From Microbacterium sp. CGR2 (lineage in GTDB: Bacteria > Actinomycetota > Actinomycetes > Actinomycetales > Microbacteriaceae): DNA of 64,000 nucleotides. The DNA lies in the NCBI RefSeq assembly GCF_003626735.1, contig NZ_RBHX01000001.1, positions 3,472,001-3,536,000 on the forward strand, given 5' to 3'. How positions within the stretch are numbered: the stretch's first letter is position 1; each line of letters starts with the position of its first letter. A model generated the notes under the pieces. The model did no database searches. It had not been told where the DNA came from and was given only the letters and a program-made list of their open reading frames with translations. The position numbers and the translations under genes are program-made. Positions 29,602-38,084 of the stretch are shown here, piece after piece.

Positions 29602-30377
29602 CACCGATACACGCCCGCCCCGCCAGCGACGTGAATGGACTGTGCGGTGAGGTAGGTCGAGTCGTCGCCGAGGAGGAACGATACGAGCGCGCCGACATCC
29701 TTCTCGGTGTCTCCGATGCGCTTCATCGGTACCGCTTGCATCGCCGATCCGAATGCGTTCGGATCGAGCTTTTCCCACTCGAGCGCCCCCTCCGAGTTCG
29801 CGAACGGCAACACGACGTTGACGCGAATGTTGTCGGCTCCCCACTCGACGGCCGCGACGCGAGAGAGTCCCCGAAGAGATTCCTTCGCTGCACCGTACGA
29901 GGCAAAGCCCGCCTCGCCTGCGGCACCGGCGCCGGAACCGAAGTTCACGATCGACCCCCCACCTGCGGCAACGAGATGCGGGTACGCCGCTTTCATCAGC
30001 AGGAACGTCGCCCTGGGTCCGGTGCTCGAGGCGAGTTCGAAATCCTCAACGGTCTGCGCGGTGAACGAACTCGGAGGTCGGATGGCGATGGCATTGTTCA
30101 CAAGACCGTCCAGACGCCCGAACCGCTCGATGGCTGCCTCGACGATCCCATCAGCTGACGACGGGTCGCGCAGATCCGCCGTCAGCGTGCCAACGCCGGC
30201 ACCTTCGGTCTCGAGCGTCTCACGGACGCTTTCGAGCTCGTCGGCGAGAATGTCGGTTAGGAAGAGCTGTGCTCCGCTTCGGGCGAGAGCTCGAGAGATT
30301 CCGCGCCCAACGCCCCGGCCGGCGCCGGTAACGATGATGACCTTCCCGGCCAGCGATTCTGAGTGAGTGTAGGACAT
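29601..30377 (-). CDS. SDR-family oxidoreductase
   Basis: A 258-aa short-chain dehydrogenase with TGAGRGVGRG for cofactor binding, NNAIA, the catalytic Ser in FGSGAG and YGAAK, and HVAGGAGVYR at the C-terminus. It is one of four SDRs in the operon, separated from the others by glycosidases, so it probably works on a different intermediate from the terminal rhamnose pathway. The start at 30377 has AAGGAA seven bases upstream. Its stop overlaps the start of the Gfo/Idh/MocA gene, suggesting balanced expression of the two oxidoreductases. Confidence 0.87.
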   Translation of the reverse strand: MSYTHSESLAGKVIIVTGAGRGVGRGISRALARSGAQLFLTDILADELESVRETLETEGAGVGTLTADLRDPSSADGIVEAAIERFGRLDGLVNNAIAIRPPSSFTAQTVEDFELASSTGPRATFLLMKAAYPHLVAAGGGSIVNFGSGAGAAGEAGFASYGAAKESLRGLSRVAAVEWGADNIRVNVVLPFANSEGALEWEKLDPNAFGSAMQAVPMKRIGDTEKDVGALVSFLLGDDSTYLTAQSIHVAGGAGVYR

Positions 30378-30442
30378 ACGTGTTCCTTCCGGTCGCGCCC
30401 TGGGCAGAGAGCTTGATGGGTCAGACGTGGAGGTGGCGACGG

Positions 30443-31474
30443 TCACGCGTCCGCGTCGTCTGCTCCCCGACTGTCGGGGTGACTGTCTGCTCGTTGCGCG
30501 CGTTCGAGGTGCTCGGCCTCGAATCGGCGCGTTTCGGCACGAAGTTCCTCGTCCTCGGGGCTTCCCCCGAAGCCCCCGTGCGGCATCGCCTCGAACACGT
30601 GAAGCTCGGTAGGAACTCCCGCTTTGCGGAGTTTGCGATGCATCCGAACGGTGTTGGAGAGGAAGAGGTCACGGGTCCCGCTCTGCAGGAAGGTAGGTGG
30701 GAACCCCTCCAAGTCGGCGAACAGGGGAGAAACGTACGGATGGGTGAGGTCCTCGCCGGCTGCGTACAGGAGATTGACGGTCATCAACGGGCCGAGCATG
30801 TTGTCGATGCCGTTGTTCGTGGTGAACGTGTCGCCTGCCTCCGTGAGGTCCACCTCAGGGGTGAGCAGCACGAGCGCTGCGGGCATGGGAAGCCCCTCGT
30901 CCTTCGCGCGCACCAGGAGCGCTGCCGCGAGATTGCCGCCTGCAGAGCCTCCGCTCACGACGACACGATGGGGCCCGGCCAGCTCGAGAGCGGCCCGGTA
31001 GAGGACCAGCAGATCGTCGAGTGCGGCCGGGAACGGGTGCAGCGGCGGCATCCGGTAGTCCGGTGCCCATGTGATCCCGTTTCGACCGACCGCGTGAGCA
31101 GCGGCACCCATCCAGGCGATATCTCCGCCACCGAGGTAGAGGGCTCCGCCGTGGATGTCGATGAAGATCGGAGCGTCCGGGGCGGTGAGGTCGGCAGGTC
31201 GGATCACGAAGTTCGAGACACCGTCGATCTTCTCCGCCTCGACCGTGTACGTCTCCGCGGGGGGAAGCCCCGGCTCTACGAAGGTGCGCAGCATGGCGTC
31301 TACTGCTTGCGCTTGCGCCAGCCACCCTTCGGTGTCCTCTGGCGCGGGGTACGGGTTGTCCCCACCCTGTTTAGGCATCGACAGCATGGCTTGGGCGTGG
31401 GCGCTCACCGTCGAGGGCACCGGTGGATGGTCGCGCTGCGTGGGTGCTGACGATTCGGTCTCTGTCACATGCAT
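30443..31474 (-). CDS. HSL-type alpha/beta hydrolase (esterase)
   Basis: A 343-aa hydrolase with the oxyanion motif HGGA, nucleophile Ser in GGSAGGN, and acid and His regions SGTRDLFLS and MPHGGFGG. It belongs to the same family as the esterase at 19 kb but the two are not close copies. The start at 31474 is chosen from spacing to AAAGG; an ATG three codons upstream directly abuts that site. The C-terminal 20 residues are charged. Like the other esterase it probably de-esterifies acylated rhamnosides, so two decorations or linkages may be removed by this locus. Confidence 0.84.
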   Translation of the reverse strand: MHVTETESSAPTQRDHPPVPSTVSAHAQAMLSMPKQGGDNPYPAPEDTEGWLAQAQAVDAMLRTFVEPGLPPAETYTVEAEKIDGVSNFVIRPADLTAPDAPIFIDIHGGALYLGGGDIAWMGAAAHAVGRNGITWAPDYRMPPLHPFPAALDDLLVLYRAALELAGPHRVVVSGGSAGGNLAAALLVRAKDEGLPMPAALVLLTPEVDLTEAGDTFTTNNGIDNMLGPLMTVNLLYAAGEDLTHPYVSPLFADLEGFPPTFLQSGTRDLFLSNTVRMHRKLRKAGVPTELHVFEAMPHGGFGGSPEDEELRAETRRFEAEHLERAQRADSHPDSRGADDADA

Positions 31475-31505
31475 CTCAGTCATCCTTTGTTGTGGTCGCC
31501 GGTTG

Positions 31506-33959
31506 TCATTCAGGACGGGCGGAGCGGTCCGCGGCATCCGAGACGTGGAGCGACGTTGTTACGGCGTCGAAACCTTCGGCGGATACGGTGACCTCAATCA
31601 CTCCGACGCCGGTGGGTCGGACGATAGCGAGGGCACGTCCGTCGAACGTGGTGTGCACATCGGTATTGAGGGGTTCCGCCGTGTCTGGACGGCCGCTGCC
31701 GAAGGCAAGGAGGGTCCCGGCGCCCTCGACGGAGACCTTGACGGGCACATCTCGGGCGCTCGCGAGATTCCCGGCCTGGTCGCGCAATTCGATCTCGATG
31801 AAACTGAGGTCGCGGTCTCCGGCCAGAAGCTCGGTGCGGTCGGGAGTGACGGCGAGGTCCGCCGACTTATCCGCCGATCGCAATGCGGTGCGTCCGACCT
31901 CGACGCCATCCCGATAGGTGACGGCTTCGAGGGTCCCCGGCTCATACGTGATGTCGAACGAGGCAAGGAATGGCACGGAGGCGCCAGGGGTCGTGCGCCC
32001 GACGGGGTGTCCGTTCAGCACCAGTTCGACGTCGTCCGCATCGCTGTACACCTCGACGACGATCGGAGCGCCGGTTCTGACATCCCAGCTCCAGCTGCTG
32101 ATGGAGTCGCTCCACCCCCATTTGCCGGGAATGATCTCGCGGCCGTGGTTCTCCGGCCGCAGTACCGCGATATATGGTTCCGTGCGGAGGCCGAACACGA
32201 TTTCGCGATAGTAGGACAGCGGTCTCCGGTGCCCGGTGATGTCGATGTCACCGACCCACGCGGTCATCCACGGGTATGGAGGCTGCCACGCCGGGTCGTC
32301 GGCATACTGCGTTCGCCCGATCCCGACCTCACCGAGGTAGTCCCAACCGGTCCAGGTGAAGTCCCCCAGCACATGCGGGTTGTTTAAGACAAGTCGCCAG
32401 TTGGTCGCGATGCTCGGTCCGAACGTCTCGGTGCCGACCATGATCCGGTTCGGGAACCCCACACGATCGAGTTCGTAGCGGCCCTCGGCGTAGTTCACGC
32501 CGGCCACGTCCAGTGCCGCGAAGGAGGCCTCGGTGCGCTCCGTCGCCAGGTCGCTGGTGCTGACGTGCTCCATCATGCCGTCGAGGTTGATCGCGGCGTT
32601 GACCCCACCTTCGGTGGGCGACTCCGAATCGGCAGAGGCCATCTGACTGGCGAGATCGGTGAGAACAGACACGAAGGGATTGATCCCGTTCGTCACCAGC
32701 CGGGTGTCGTCGAGCGTCCGGACTTTCTCCGCCAGGGCGCGTCCCCATTCCGAACCGAGCGGGTTGCCTGTCTCGAAGATCTCGTTCCCGATGGAGTAGA
32801 AGATCACGCTGGGGTGGTTGAAGTCCTTCTCGATCAGTGACTCGATGTCGCGTTCCCACCATTCGGGGAAGGCGAGGGAGTAGTCGAACGGCGTCTTGGC
32901 CTCGGTCCACACGTCGGTGGTCTCGTCCATGACGAGCATGCCGAGCCGGTCGCACGCGTCGAGCATGGCCGGGCTGATGGGATTGTGTGCGCTGCGGATG
33001 GCGTTGAAGCCTGCCTTTTTGAGCAGCTCGACGCGCCGCTCTTCGGCGCGGCCGATGGCGGCGGCACCGAGTAGTCCGTTGTCATGATGGACGCATGCGC
33101 CCCGCAATTTCACCGTCTCACCATTGATTCGGAGCCCGCTCCATGGATCCAGTTGCACGGAGCGGATGCCGAACGGGGTGTCTTTCTCTTCGAGCTGAAT
33201 GTGGTCGGCGTCCTCGAGGATTGTTCTTGCGACGTACAGGTTGGGCGTGTCCACGCCCCACAGTGCTGGCTTCGTGACGTAGAGACGCTGACGCACCACC
33301 GAGGAAGCGGTTGGACGCAGGGTGACAGGGGCTGAGTCCGAGGCGACGACCGACCCGTCCGGGGCGCGCAGTTCCGTGCGCACACGGACCGTGGCGGTGG
33401 TGATGCTGTCGTTCTTGACGGGCGTCACCACCGCGATGACGGCGCGCTGCTCATCGATATCGGGAGTGGTGATGCGCAGCCCCGATTGCTCGATGTGCAC
33501 GAGCTCGGTGACCTCGAGCACCACATCGCGGTGGATCCCTGCTCCCGAGTACCACCGCGAGTCCTCGTGTGTCCGGGCGTCGACCCTGATGGTGTTGGTC
33601 TCCCCGTAGCGCAGGAAAGGGTCCAAGGCGGTGCGGAACGGCGTGTAGCCGTTGGGGCGTTGCCCGGCGAAGGCGCCGTTCACGAAGACCATCGCATCCC
33701 GGTATACGCCCTGGAACTGCAGTGAGACTCGCTTCTCACGCCATTCTTCGGGCACTTCGAAGGTCTTGGAGTACTCGAAGGCGCCGCCGGGGAAGTACCC
33801 GGTGAAACCTGACCCTGCGACGTCTGCACTACGCGGCAGCGAGATGATCGCGTCATGCGGGAGGCTGACGGCGTCGCCCTCTCCCTGTCCGTAGAGCACA
33901 GCGAAGGGGCTCATCTTCGGACGGACCCGCCACCCGCTATTGAATGAAGAGTTGGTCAT
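31506..33959 (-). CDS. GH2 beta-galactosidase-type glycoside hydrolase
   Basis: An 817-aa family 2 enzyme. Order: sugar-binding jelly roll (residues 30-150, RWYSGAGIHRDV), immunoglobulin-like domain, TIM barrel with acid/base Glu393 in FYSIGNEIFETG and nucleophile Glu511 in MVGTETFG, then two C-terminal beta domains of the DUF4982 and invasin-like type seen in long bacterial GH2 proteins. The strong site GAAAGGGAG precedes the ATG. It is the first hydrolase after the transporter, 89 nt downstream. Substrate could be a beta-galactoside or beta-glucuronide. No signal peptide is present. Confidence 0.92.
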   Translation of the reverse strand: MTNSSFNSGWRVRPKMSPFAVLYGQGEGDAVSLPHDAIISLPRSADVAGSGFTGYFPGGAFEYSKTFEVPEEWREKRVSLQFQGVYRDAMVFVNGAFAGQRPNGYTPFRTALDPFLRYGETNTIRVDARTHEDSRWYSGAGIHRDVVLEVTELVHIEQSGLRITTPDIDEQRAVIAVVTPVKNDSITTATVRVRTELRAPDGSVVASDSAPVTLRPTASSVVRQRLYVTKPALWGVDTPNLYVARTILEDADHIQLEEKDTPFGIRSVQLDPWSGLRINGETVKLRGACVHHDNGLLGAAAIGRAEERRVELLKKAGFNAIRSAHNPISPAMLDACDRLGMLVMDETTDVWTEAKTPFDYSLAFPEWWERDIESLIEKDFNHPSVIFYSIGNEIFETGNPLGSEWGRALAEKVRTLDDTRLVTNGINPFVSVLTDLASQMASADSESPTEGGVNAAINLDGMMEHVSTSDLATERTEASFAALDVAGVNYAEGRYELDRVGFPNRIMVGTETFGPSIATNWRLVLNNPHVLGDFTWTGWDYLGEVGIGRTQYADDPAWQPPYPWMTAWVGDIDITGHRRPLSYYREIVFGLRTEPYIAVLRPENHGREIIPGKWGWSDSISSWSWDVRTGAPIVVEVYSDADDVELVLNGHPVGRTTPGASVPFLASFDITYEPGTLEAVTYRDGVEVGRTALRSADKSADLAVTPDRTELLAGDRDLSFIEIELRDQAGNLASARDVPVKVSVEGAGTLLAFGSGRPDTAEPLNTDVHTTFDGRALAIVRPTGVGVIEVTVSAEGFDAVTTSLHVSDAADRSARPE

Positions 33960-34048
33960 TTGCTGCTCCCTTTCAAGGGACTCCTCGACACCTCAACGGG
34001 CAGAGTCTTCGTCGAAACGATGTGTGGATTCGTCGGCTACAGGGCGAG

Positions 34049-35521
34049 TCAGACGACTTTGATAGAGCTGGTGTCGGCATGGACACCAGCTGCGAGGTCC
34101 GCCTGGATGGCAGGAATGTGCCTGTCCAGCTTGTACAGGTACGTGAGCGCGAGCATGATGCCGGTCAGGACGAGCGGGACCAGGGAGTAAAGGGCGATGA
34201 TCGTCGATTTCACGGCGGGCGACTGTACTTCGGCGAGGCCGTTGTATCCCGCCGCTCCGATGATGATTCCGACCGTGGCGATAGCAACACCCTGGCCGAC
34301 CTGGCTCGCGAAACCCTGGAGCGAATTGGTCACAGCGTCGATACGCTCACCGGTCTTCCACTCCCCATATGTCATGGTCTGGATCAGGAAGTAGGAGGCC
34401 AGAGTGACGAGGACCGCGGTGAAGATCTGCAACGTCACACCGACAAGGACGAGAGGCACATTAGTCGGGGCGACGGCTACCAGCGCGTAGCCCACCATCG
34501 CGAGAACGAGGCCGATGCGGGCGAAGTTCATGGCTCCGATGGTGCGCACAGCAACCGGGAACAGGATGAGCACCAGCGGGATGATGGCTGTGGTGATTCC
34601 TCCGATCGAGGCGAGCCCGAGGTCGCCGAGGATGTACTTGAAGAAGTACGTACCGGTGGCCGCGCCGATAGCTGAGACGATGCTGCTCAGCATCAGGATG
34701 GCGGCCATGATCAGGACGTAACGGTTGGAGAGGAGTGCACGAAATGTGGCCCGCACTCCGAGACGCTCTTCCGTGTCGTGGTCAGTCTTGTCCTCAGGCA
34801 GCTCCTTGATTGTGAAGAAGCGAACGAGGCCGATGATCATGAGGGGAATGGCATAGAGCAAGGCGATCTTGGTGTATCCGCCCGGCTCAGTTCCCCACGT
34901 CGCCATGAGCTGTGGCAGGAGGATCGCGGCGGCGGCAGAGAAAAAGATGATCAGCATCCCCTGTCGCGATATGACCTTGGCATACCTGACCTCGCCGCGC
35001 AGCGAGCGCTTGAGGTACACCGCCCCCGATGTCATGAGGTACGTCTGGCACACCGACGTGATGAGCACGAACATGACGAAGAGGTATGTGGCCTGCCAGA
35101 ACTGACTCATCTCGGGAACGGAGAAGGCGGCGACTGTCAGAAGCCACATGGGAATGATGAATAGCTCGTACGGGCGCGCCTTGCCCAGACGTGTTTTCGT
35201 TCGATCAATCATGAAGCCGATCGGGAAGTCGGCGATGGCGTCGATGATCTTCGCGGCGAGGAAGAGACCGCCAATCAAAGCCGGAGGCAACCCGACGATG
35301 TCAGTCGCGTAGAACGTCAACTGAGCAAGGACCACGATGTTTACACCCATCGCGATGCTTGACGTCGCGAATCGAGTCGAGAAGAGCAGCGGGAGTTTCG
35401 TGTCCTTGCCGAGCGCGGTCTGAGAGTCAGGTGAAGCCTCCGGGCGAGGAGGCGCATCTGTGTCCAGCGGTTCAGCGGTGGGCGCCTGTCCGGGTGTGGC
35501 TGGTCGATCGGATGTTGACAT
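34049..35521 (-). CDS. GPH-family sugar/glycoside:cation symporter
   Basis: A 490-aa twelve-helix transporter of the glycoside-pentoside-hexuronide family. A polar N-terminal tail of about 60 residues precedes the first helix. The GPH signature appears as DAIADFPIGFMIDRTKTRLGKARPYELF. A later cytoplasmic segment reads MTYGEWKTGERIDA. It should import the rhamnoside substrate with a cation. The start at 35521 has GGAG five bases upstream. It heads the operon and faces a TetR gene across an intergenic region with two palindromic operators, so it is expected to be the most tightly controlled gene. Confidence 0.93.
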   Translation of the reverse strand: MSTSDRPATPGQAPTAEPLDTDAPPRPEASPDSQTALGKDTKLPLLFSTRFATSSIAMGVNIVVLAQLTFYATDIVGLPPALIGGLFLAAKIIDAIADFPIGFMIDRTKTRLGKARPYELFIIPMWLLTVAAFSVPEMSQFWQATYLFVMFVLITSVCQTYLMTSGAVYLKRSLRGEVRYAKVISRQGMLIIFFSAAAAILLPQLMATWGTEPGGYTKIALLYAIPLMIIGLVRFFTIKELPEDKTDHDTEERLGVRATFRALLSNRYVLIMAAILMLSSIVSAIGAATGTYFFKYILGDLGLASIGGITTAIIPLVLILFPVAVRTIGAMNFARIGLVLAMVGYALVAVAPTNVPLVLVGVTLQIFTAVLVTLASYFLIQTMTYGEWKTGERIDAVTNSLQGFASQVGQGVAIATVGIIIGAAGYNGLAEVQSPAVKSTIIALYSLVPLVLTGIMLALTYLYKLDRHIPAIQADLAAGVHADTSSIKVV

Positions 35522-35549
35522 CGGAACTCCATTGTTCGGTGGCCGGCAG

Positions 35550-35573
35550 AAACTCGAATCGGGCTTCGAGTTT
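35550..35573. promoter_or_regulatory. TetR operator, site 2 (24 bp)
   Basis: A perfect 9-bp inverted repeat (AAACTCGAA and TTCGAGTTT) around a 6-nt centre, 28 nt upstream of the symporter start. Its half-site AAACTCGAATC differs by one base from that of the second palindrome at 35598-35621, and the total length is identical. That points to two binding sites for one regulator. This copy probably blocks transcription or elongation toward the catabolic operon. Confidence 0.8.
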
Positions 35574-35594
35574 GCAGGATCGAAGAAACCGTAC

Positions 35595-35624
35595 CACAAA
35601 GTCGAATCACGATTCGACTTTGTG
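35595..35624. promoter_or_regulatory. TetR operator, site 1 (30-bp palindrome)
   Basis: A perfect 14-bp inverted repeat (CACAAAGTCGAATC and GATTCGACTTTGTG) separated by AC, centred between the symporter and the TetR gene. The core half-site AAAGTCGAATC is shared with the palindrome at 35550-35573. Centres of the two sites lie 48 bp apart. It is very likely the main operator of the adjacent TetR protein. Confidence 0.88.
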
Positions 35625-35679
35625 CGGATAGACTGAGACAGAGGACTAGGCAGGTCCGACCGCAACGGCAGGAGGCCCA

Positions 35680-36321
35680 GTGACTGCTTCGACGAGCGAG
35701 GCTGCGCGACCGCGCAAGCAGTACGCGAAGAGTGCAGCGATACGTCAGCGGGTCATCGATGCGTGCATCGACGCATTCGGGCTTTCGGGCTTTCACGGCG
35801 CGACGATGAAAGACATCGCGGCGAGGGCCGGCATGAGCCACACCGGTCTCTTGCACCACTTCCCCAGCAAGGAGTCACTCCTCGTTGCCGTGCTCGAGTA
35901 CCGCGATGAGCGGATCATCGCGGTGACTCGCGCCGCGCTCGAAGACCTTGGCGACACCCCTGACAACTCGATACTGGTCTTGCGCGCAGCGGTGATCGCG
36001 AGCGAGTTAGAACCCGGCTTGGCCGCCCTCGACGCTACCCTCTTGGCTGAGGCGACGACACCGGAACACCCAGCTCACCACTACTTCCAGGATCGCTTTC
36101 GCGTATTCCGCAACGTCTACCGAGCTCGCTTCGAAGAGATGACCGCGCGCGGGGACTTGAACACGTCGATGAGCCCACGAGCGCTCGCGTACACGTTCGC
36201 GGCAATCCTCTATGGCCTTGAATTGCAATGGCTGTACGAGAAGGAAGATTTCAAGATCGAGGATGTGTTCGACGAGTTCGTCTCCTCCATCACGCGTGCG
36301 CCCAGTGCGCGAATCGTGTGA
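35680..36321 (+). CDS. TetR-family regulator of the rhamnoside operon
   Basis: A 213-aa regulator with N-terminal TetR helix-turn-helix (RQRVIDACIDAFG, TMKDIAARAGMS, TGLLHHFPSKESLL) and an all-helical ligand domain carrying HPAHHYFQDRFRV. It is divergent from the 23-kb catabolic operon, with two matching palindromes in between. It should repress both directions and release on binding a glycoside, rhamnose or a pathway intermediate. The same subfamily controls the ABC/GH3 operon near 10 kb, which suggests both loci respond to related sugars. Confidence 0.9.
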   Translation: MTASTSEAARPRKQYAKSAAIRQRVIDACIDAFGLSGFHGATMKDIAARAGMSHTGLLHHFPSKESLLVAVLEYRDERIIAVTRAALEDLGDTPDNSILVLRAAVIASELEPGLAALDATLLAEATTPEHPAHHYFQDRFRVFRNVYRARFEEMTARGDLNTSMSPRALAYTFAAILYGLELQWLYEKEDFKIEDVFDEFVSSITRAPSARIV

Positions 36322-36503
36322 ATCTCGCACACACCCCGCGGCGCTTCCCTCCCCTTGGGCCACTGAAACCGCATCGGCTCCACGATTTAGCCGCCTAGGC
36401 GAGGAAGCCTCACATTCGGGACACCGACGAAGGAACCGTCAACCACGCTCGCTCGCAATGGGCGACGGAAAGTGCGGATTAATCGTCCTCCCCGAGTACC
36501 CAG

Positions 36504-37979
36504 TCAGTGCCCCACTGAAACGGGCACCTCGGCATCCGTCTGCGCGGGCTTGCGGACGAACAATGTGAGCACCACAGCGGCGGAGGCGATGAACGCCCCT
36601 ACCAGGAACGCCGCGTGCACCCCGGTGACCGTGGCTTGGGCGACGTCTGCCCCAGATTCGAGAGCGCCCGCCGCACCGACCGACATGAGCGTGATGAACA
36701 GCGCGGTGCCCGCAGCTCCGGCGACTTGCTGCAGCGTGTTCATGATGGCGCTGCCGTGGGAGTACAGGGTGCGAGGGAGTGACCCGAGCGCGGAGGTGAG
36801 CAGCGGGGTGAAGACGAATCCAAGCCCGACGTTAAGCGTCATGTGCACAGCGATGATCCACGCGATACCCGTGTTGCCGTCGAACGTCGTCATGCCCCAG
36901 AGTGCAGCGGCAGCCACTAGCATGCCGGGGAACACCAGCGGCCTCGGACCGAAGCGGTCGAAGAGCGATCCGACGACGGGGGCGATCAGGCCCATCAGAA
37001 TGCCGCCGGGCAGCAGCATGAGTCCGACGGTGAGGGTGTCGAGCATGAGCGCCTGCTGCAGGTAAAGCGGCAGCAGGATGAGCGAGCCGAACAGCGCCGA
37101 CATCACCACGACGACCAGCACGATCGCGAGACTGAACGACCGCGAGGTGAAGGTGCGCAGGTCGAGCAACGCAGCATCAGACCGCTGCAGGTGCAGCTGT
37201 CGCAGCACGAAGGCGAGAAGGGATGCTGCGCCAAGCATGAGCGGGATCCACACCGGCACCGGTGCATGATCCGACGCGGATTCGCCGATCGAGCTCAGAC
37301 CGAAGATCAGCCCACCGAATCCGAGAGCGGACAGCAGCACCGAGAGGACGTCAAACCGTGCCGGCCTCGTCTCGGTGATGTTGCGCACCCACACGGCGCC
37401 CAGCGCGAGGGCGAGGAGGGCGATCGGCAGGACGAGCCAGAACATCCAGCGCCAGTCGAGAGCCGCGAGGATGATGCCCGAGACCGTCGGCCCGACCGCC
37501 GGCGCCACCGCGATCACGATGGAGATCACGCCCATCATGCGTCCGCGATGCGTGACAGGGACGACGTTCAGCACGGTGGTGAACAACAGCGGCAACATGA
37601 TCGCCGTACCGGCGGCCTGCACGACGCGTCCGGTGAGCAGCAACTCGAATCCGGGGGCGGTCGCTGCGATCAGAGTGCCGGCGGCGAACAGCGACATCGC
37701 CATGAAGAACAGCCCGCGCAGCGGGAATCGGGCGAGCAGGTACCCGGTGAGCGGGATGACGACGGCCATCGTCAGCAGGAAGCCGGTGGTGAGCCATTGG
37801 GCGGTCGCCGCGGTGATGTCGAGGTCGACCATGAGACGCGGAAGCGCCACGCCCATGATCGTCTCGTTGAGGACGACGACGAAGGCGGATGCCACGAGGA
37901 GCGCGAGGACGGGGCCCGTCCGGGGTGCGTCGGCCGTTGTGGGCACCGGAGAGGTGGCGGGAGATTTCTCGAGAGTCAC
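36504..37979 (-). CDS. DHA2-family MFS multidrug efflux transporter
   Basis: A fourteen-helix drug:proton antiporter (about 491 aa) of the EmrB/QacA type. Motif-bearing segments are ALPRLMVDLDITAATAQWLTT in loop 1-2 and GRVVQAAGTAIMLPLL in helix 4. The C-terminus is a short polar tail. The start is unclear: a GTG at 37979 gives the normal N-terminal length, while an open frame extends to 38084 through the promoter region. It is divergent from a TetR gene, the usual arrangement for efflux pumps. There is no obvious link to the flanking catabolic loci. Confidence 0.9.
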   Translation of the reverse strand: MTLEKSPATSPVPTTADAPRTGPVLALLVASAFVVVLNETIMGVALPRLMVDLDITAATAQWLTTGFLLTMAVVIPLTGYLLARFPLRGLFFMAMSLFAAGTLIAATAPGFELLLTGRVVQAAGTAIMLPLLFTTVLNVVPVTHRGRMMGVISIVIAVAPAVGPTVSGIILAALDWRWMFWLVLPIALLALALGAVWVRNITETRPARFDVLSVLLSALGFGGLIFGLSSIGESASDHAPVPVWIPLMLGAASLLAFVLRQLHLQRSDAALLDLRTFTSRSFSLAIVLVVVVMSALFGSLILLPLYLQQALMLDTLTVGLMLLPGGILMGLIAPVVGSLFDRFGPRPLVFPGMLVAAAALWGMTTFDGNTGIAWIIAVHMTLNVGLGFVFTPLLTSALGSLPRTLYSHGSAIMNTLQQVAGAAGTALFITLMSVGAAGALESGADVAQATVTGVHAAFLVGAFIASAAVVLTLFVRKPAQTDAEVPVSVGH

Positions 37980-37987
37980 GGAGGGCT

Positions 37988-38067
37988 TTCTGACAGCGCG
38001 GTACAAGGACAGGCACTCCGGCGGGCCACCATATGATTCTATGGCACAAACTGCCAGATTGTCAGAA
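37988..38067. promoter_or_regulatory. Divergent efflux/TetR intergenic region with inverted repeats
   Basis: The region holds the two promoters of the efflux gene and its TetR neighbour. A widely spaced perfect inverted repeat, TTCTGACA (37988-37995) and TGTCAGAA (38060-38067), and a small CCATA/TATGG dyad around 38031-38046 are candidate operator half-sites. Neither is strong on its own. Confidence 0.35.
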
Positions 38068-38084
38068 GATGAGAGATTGTTCAC

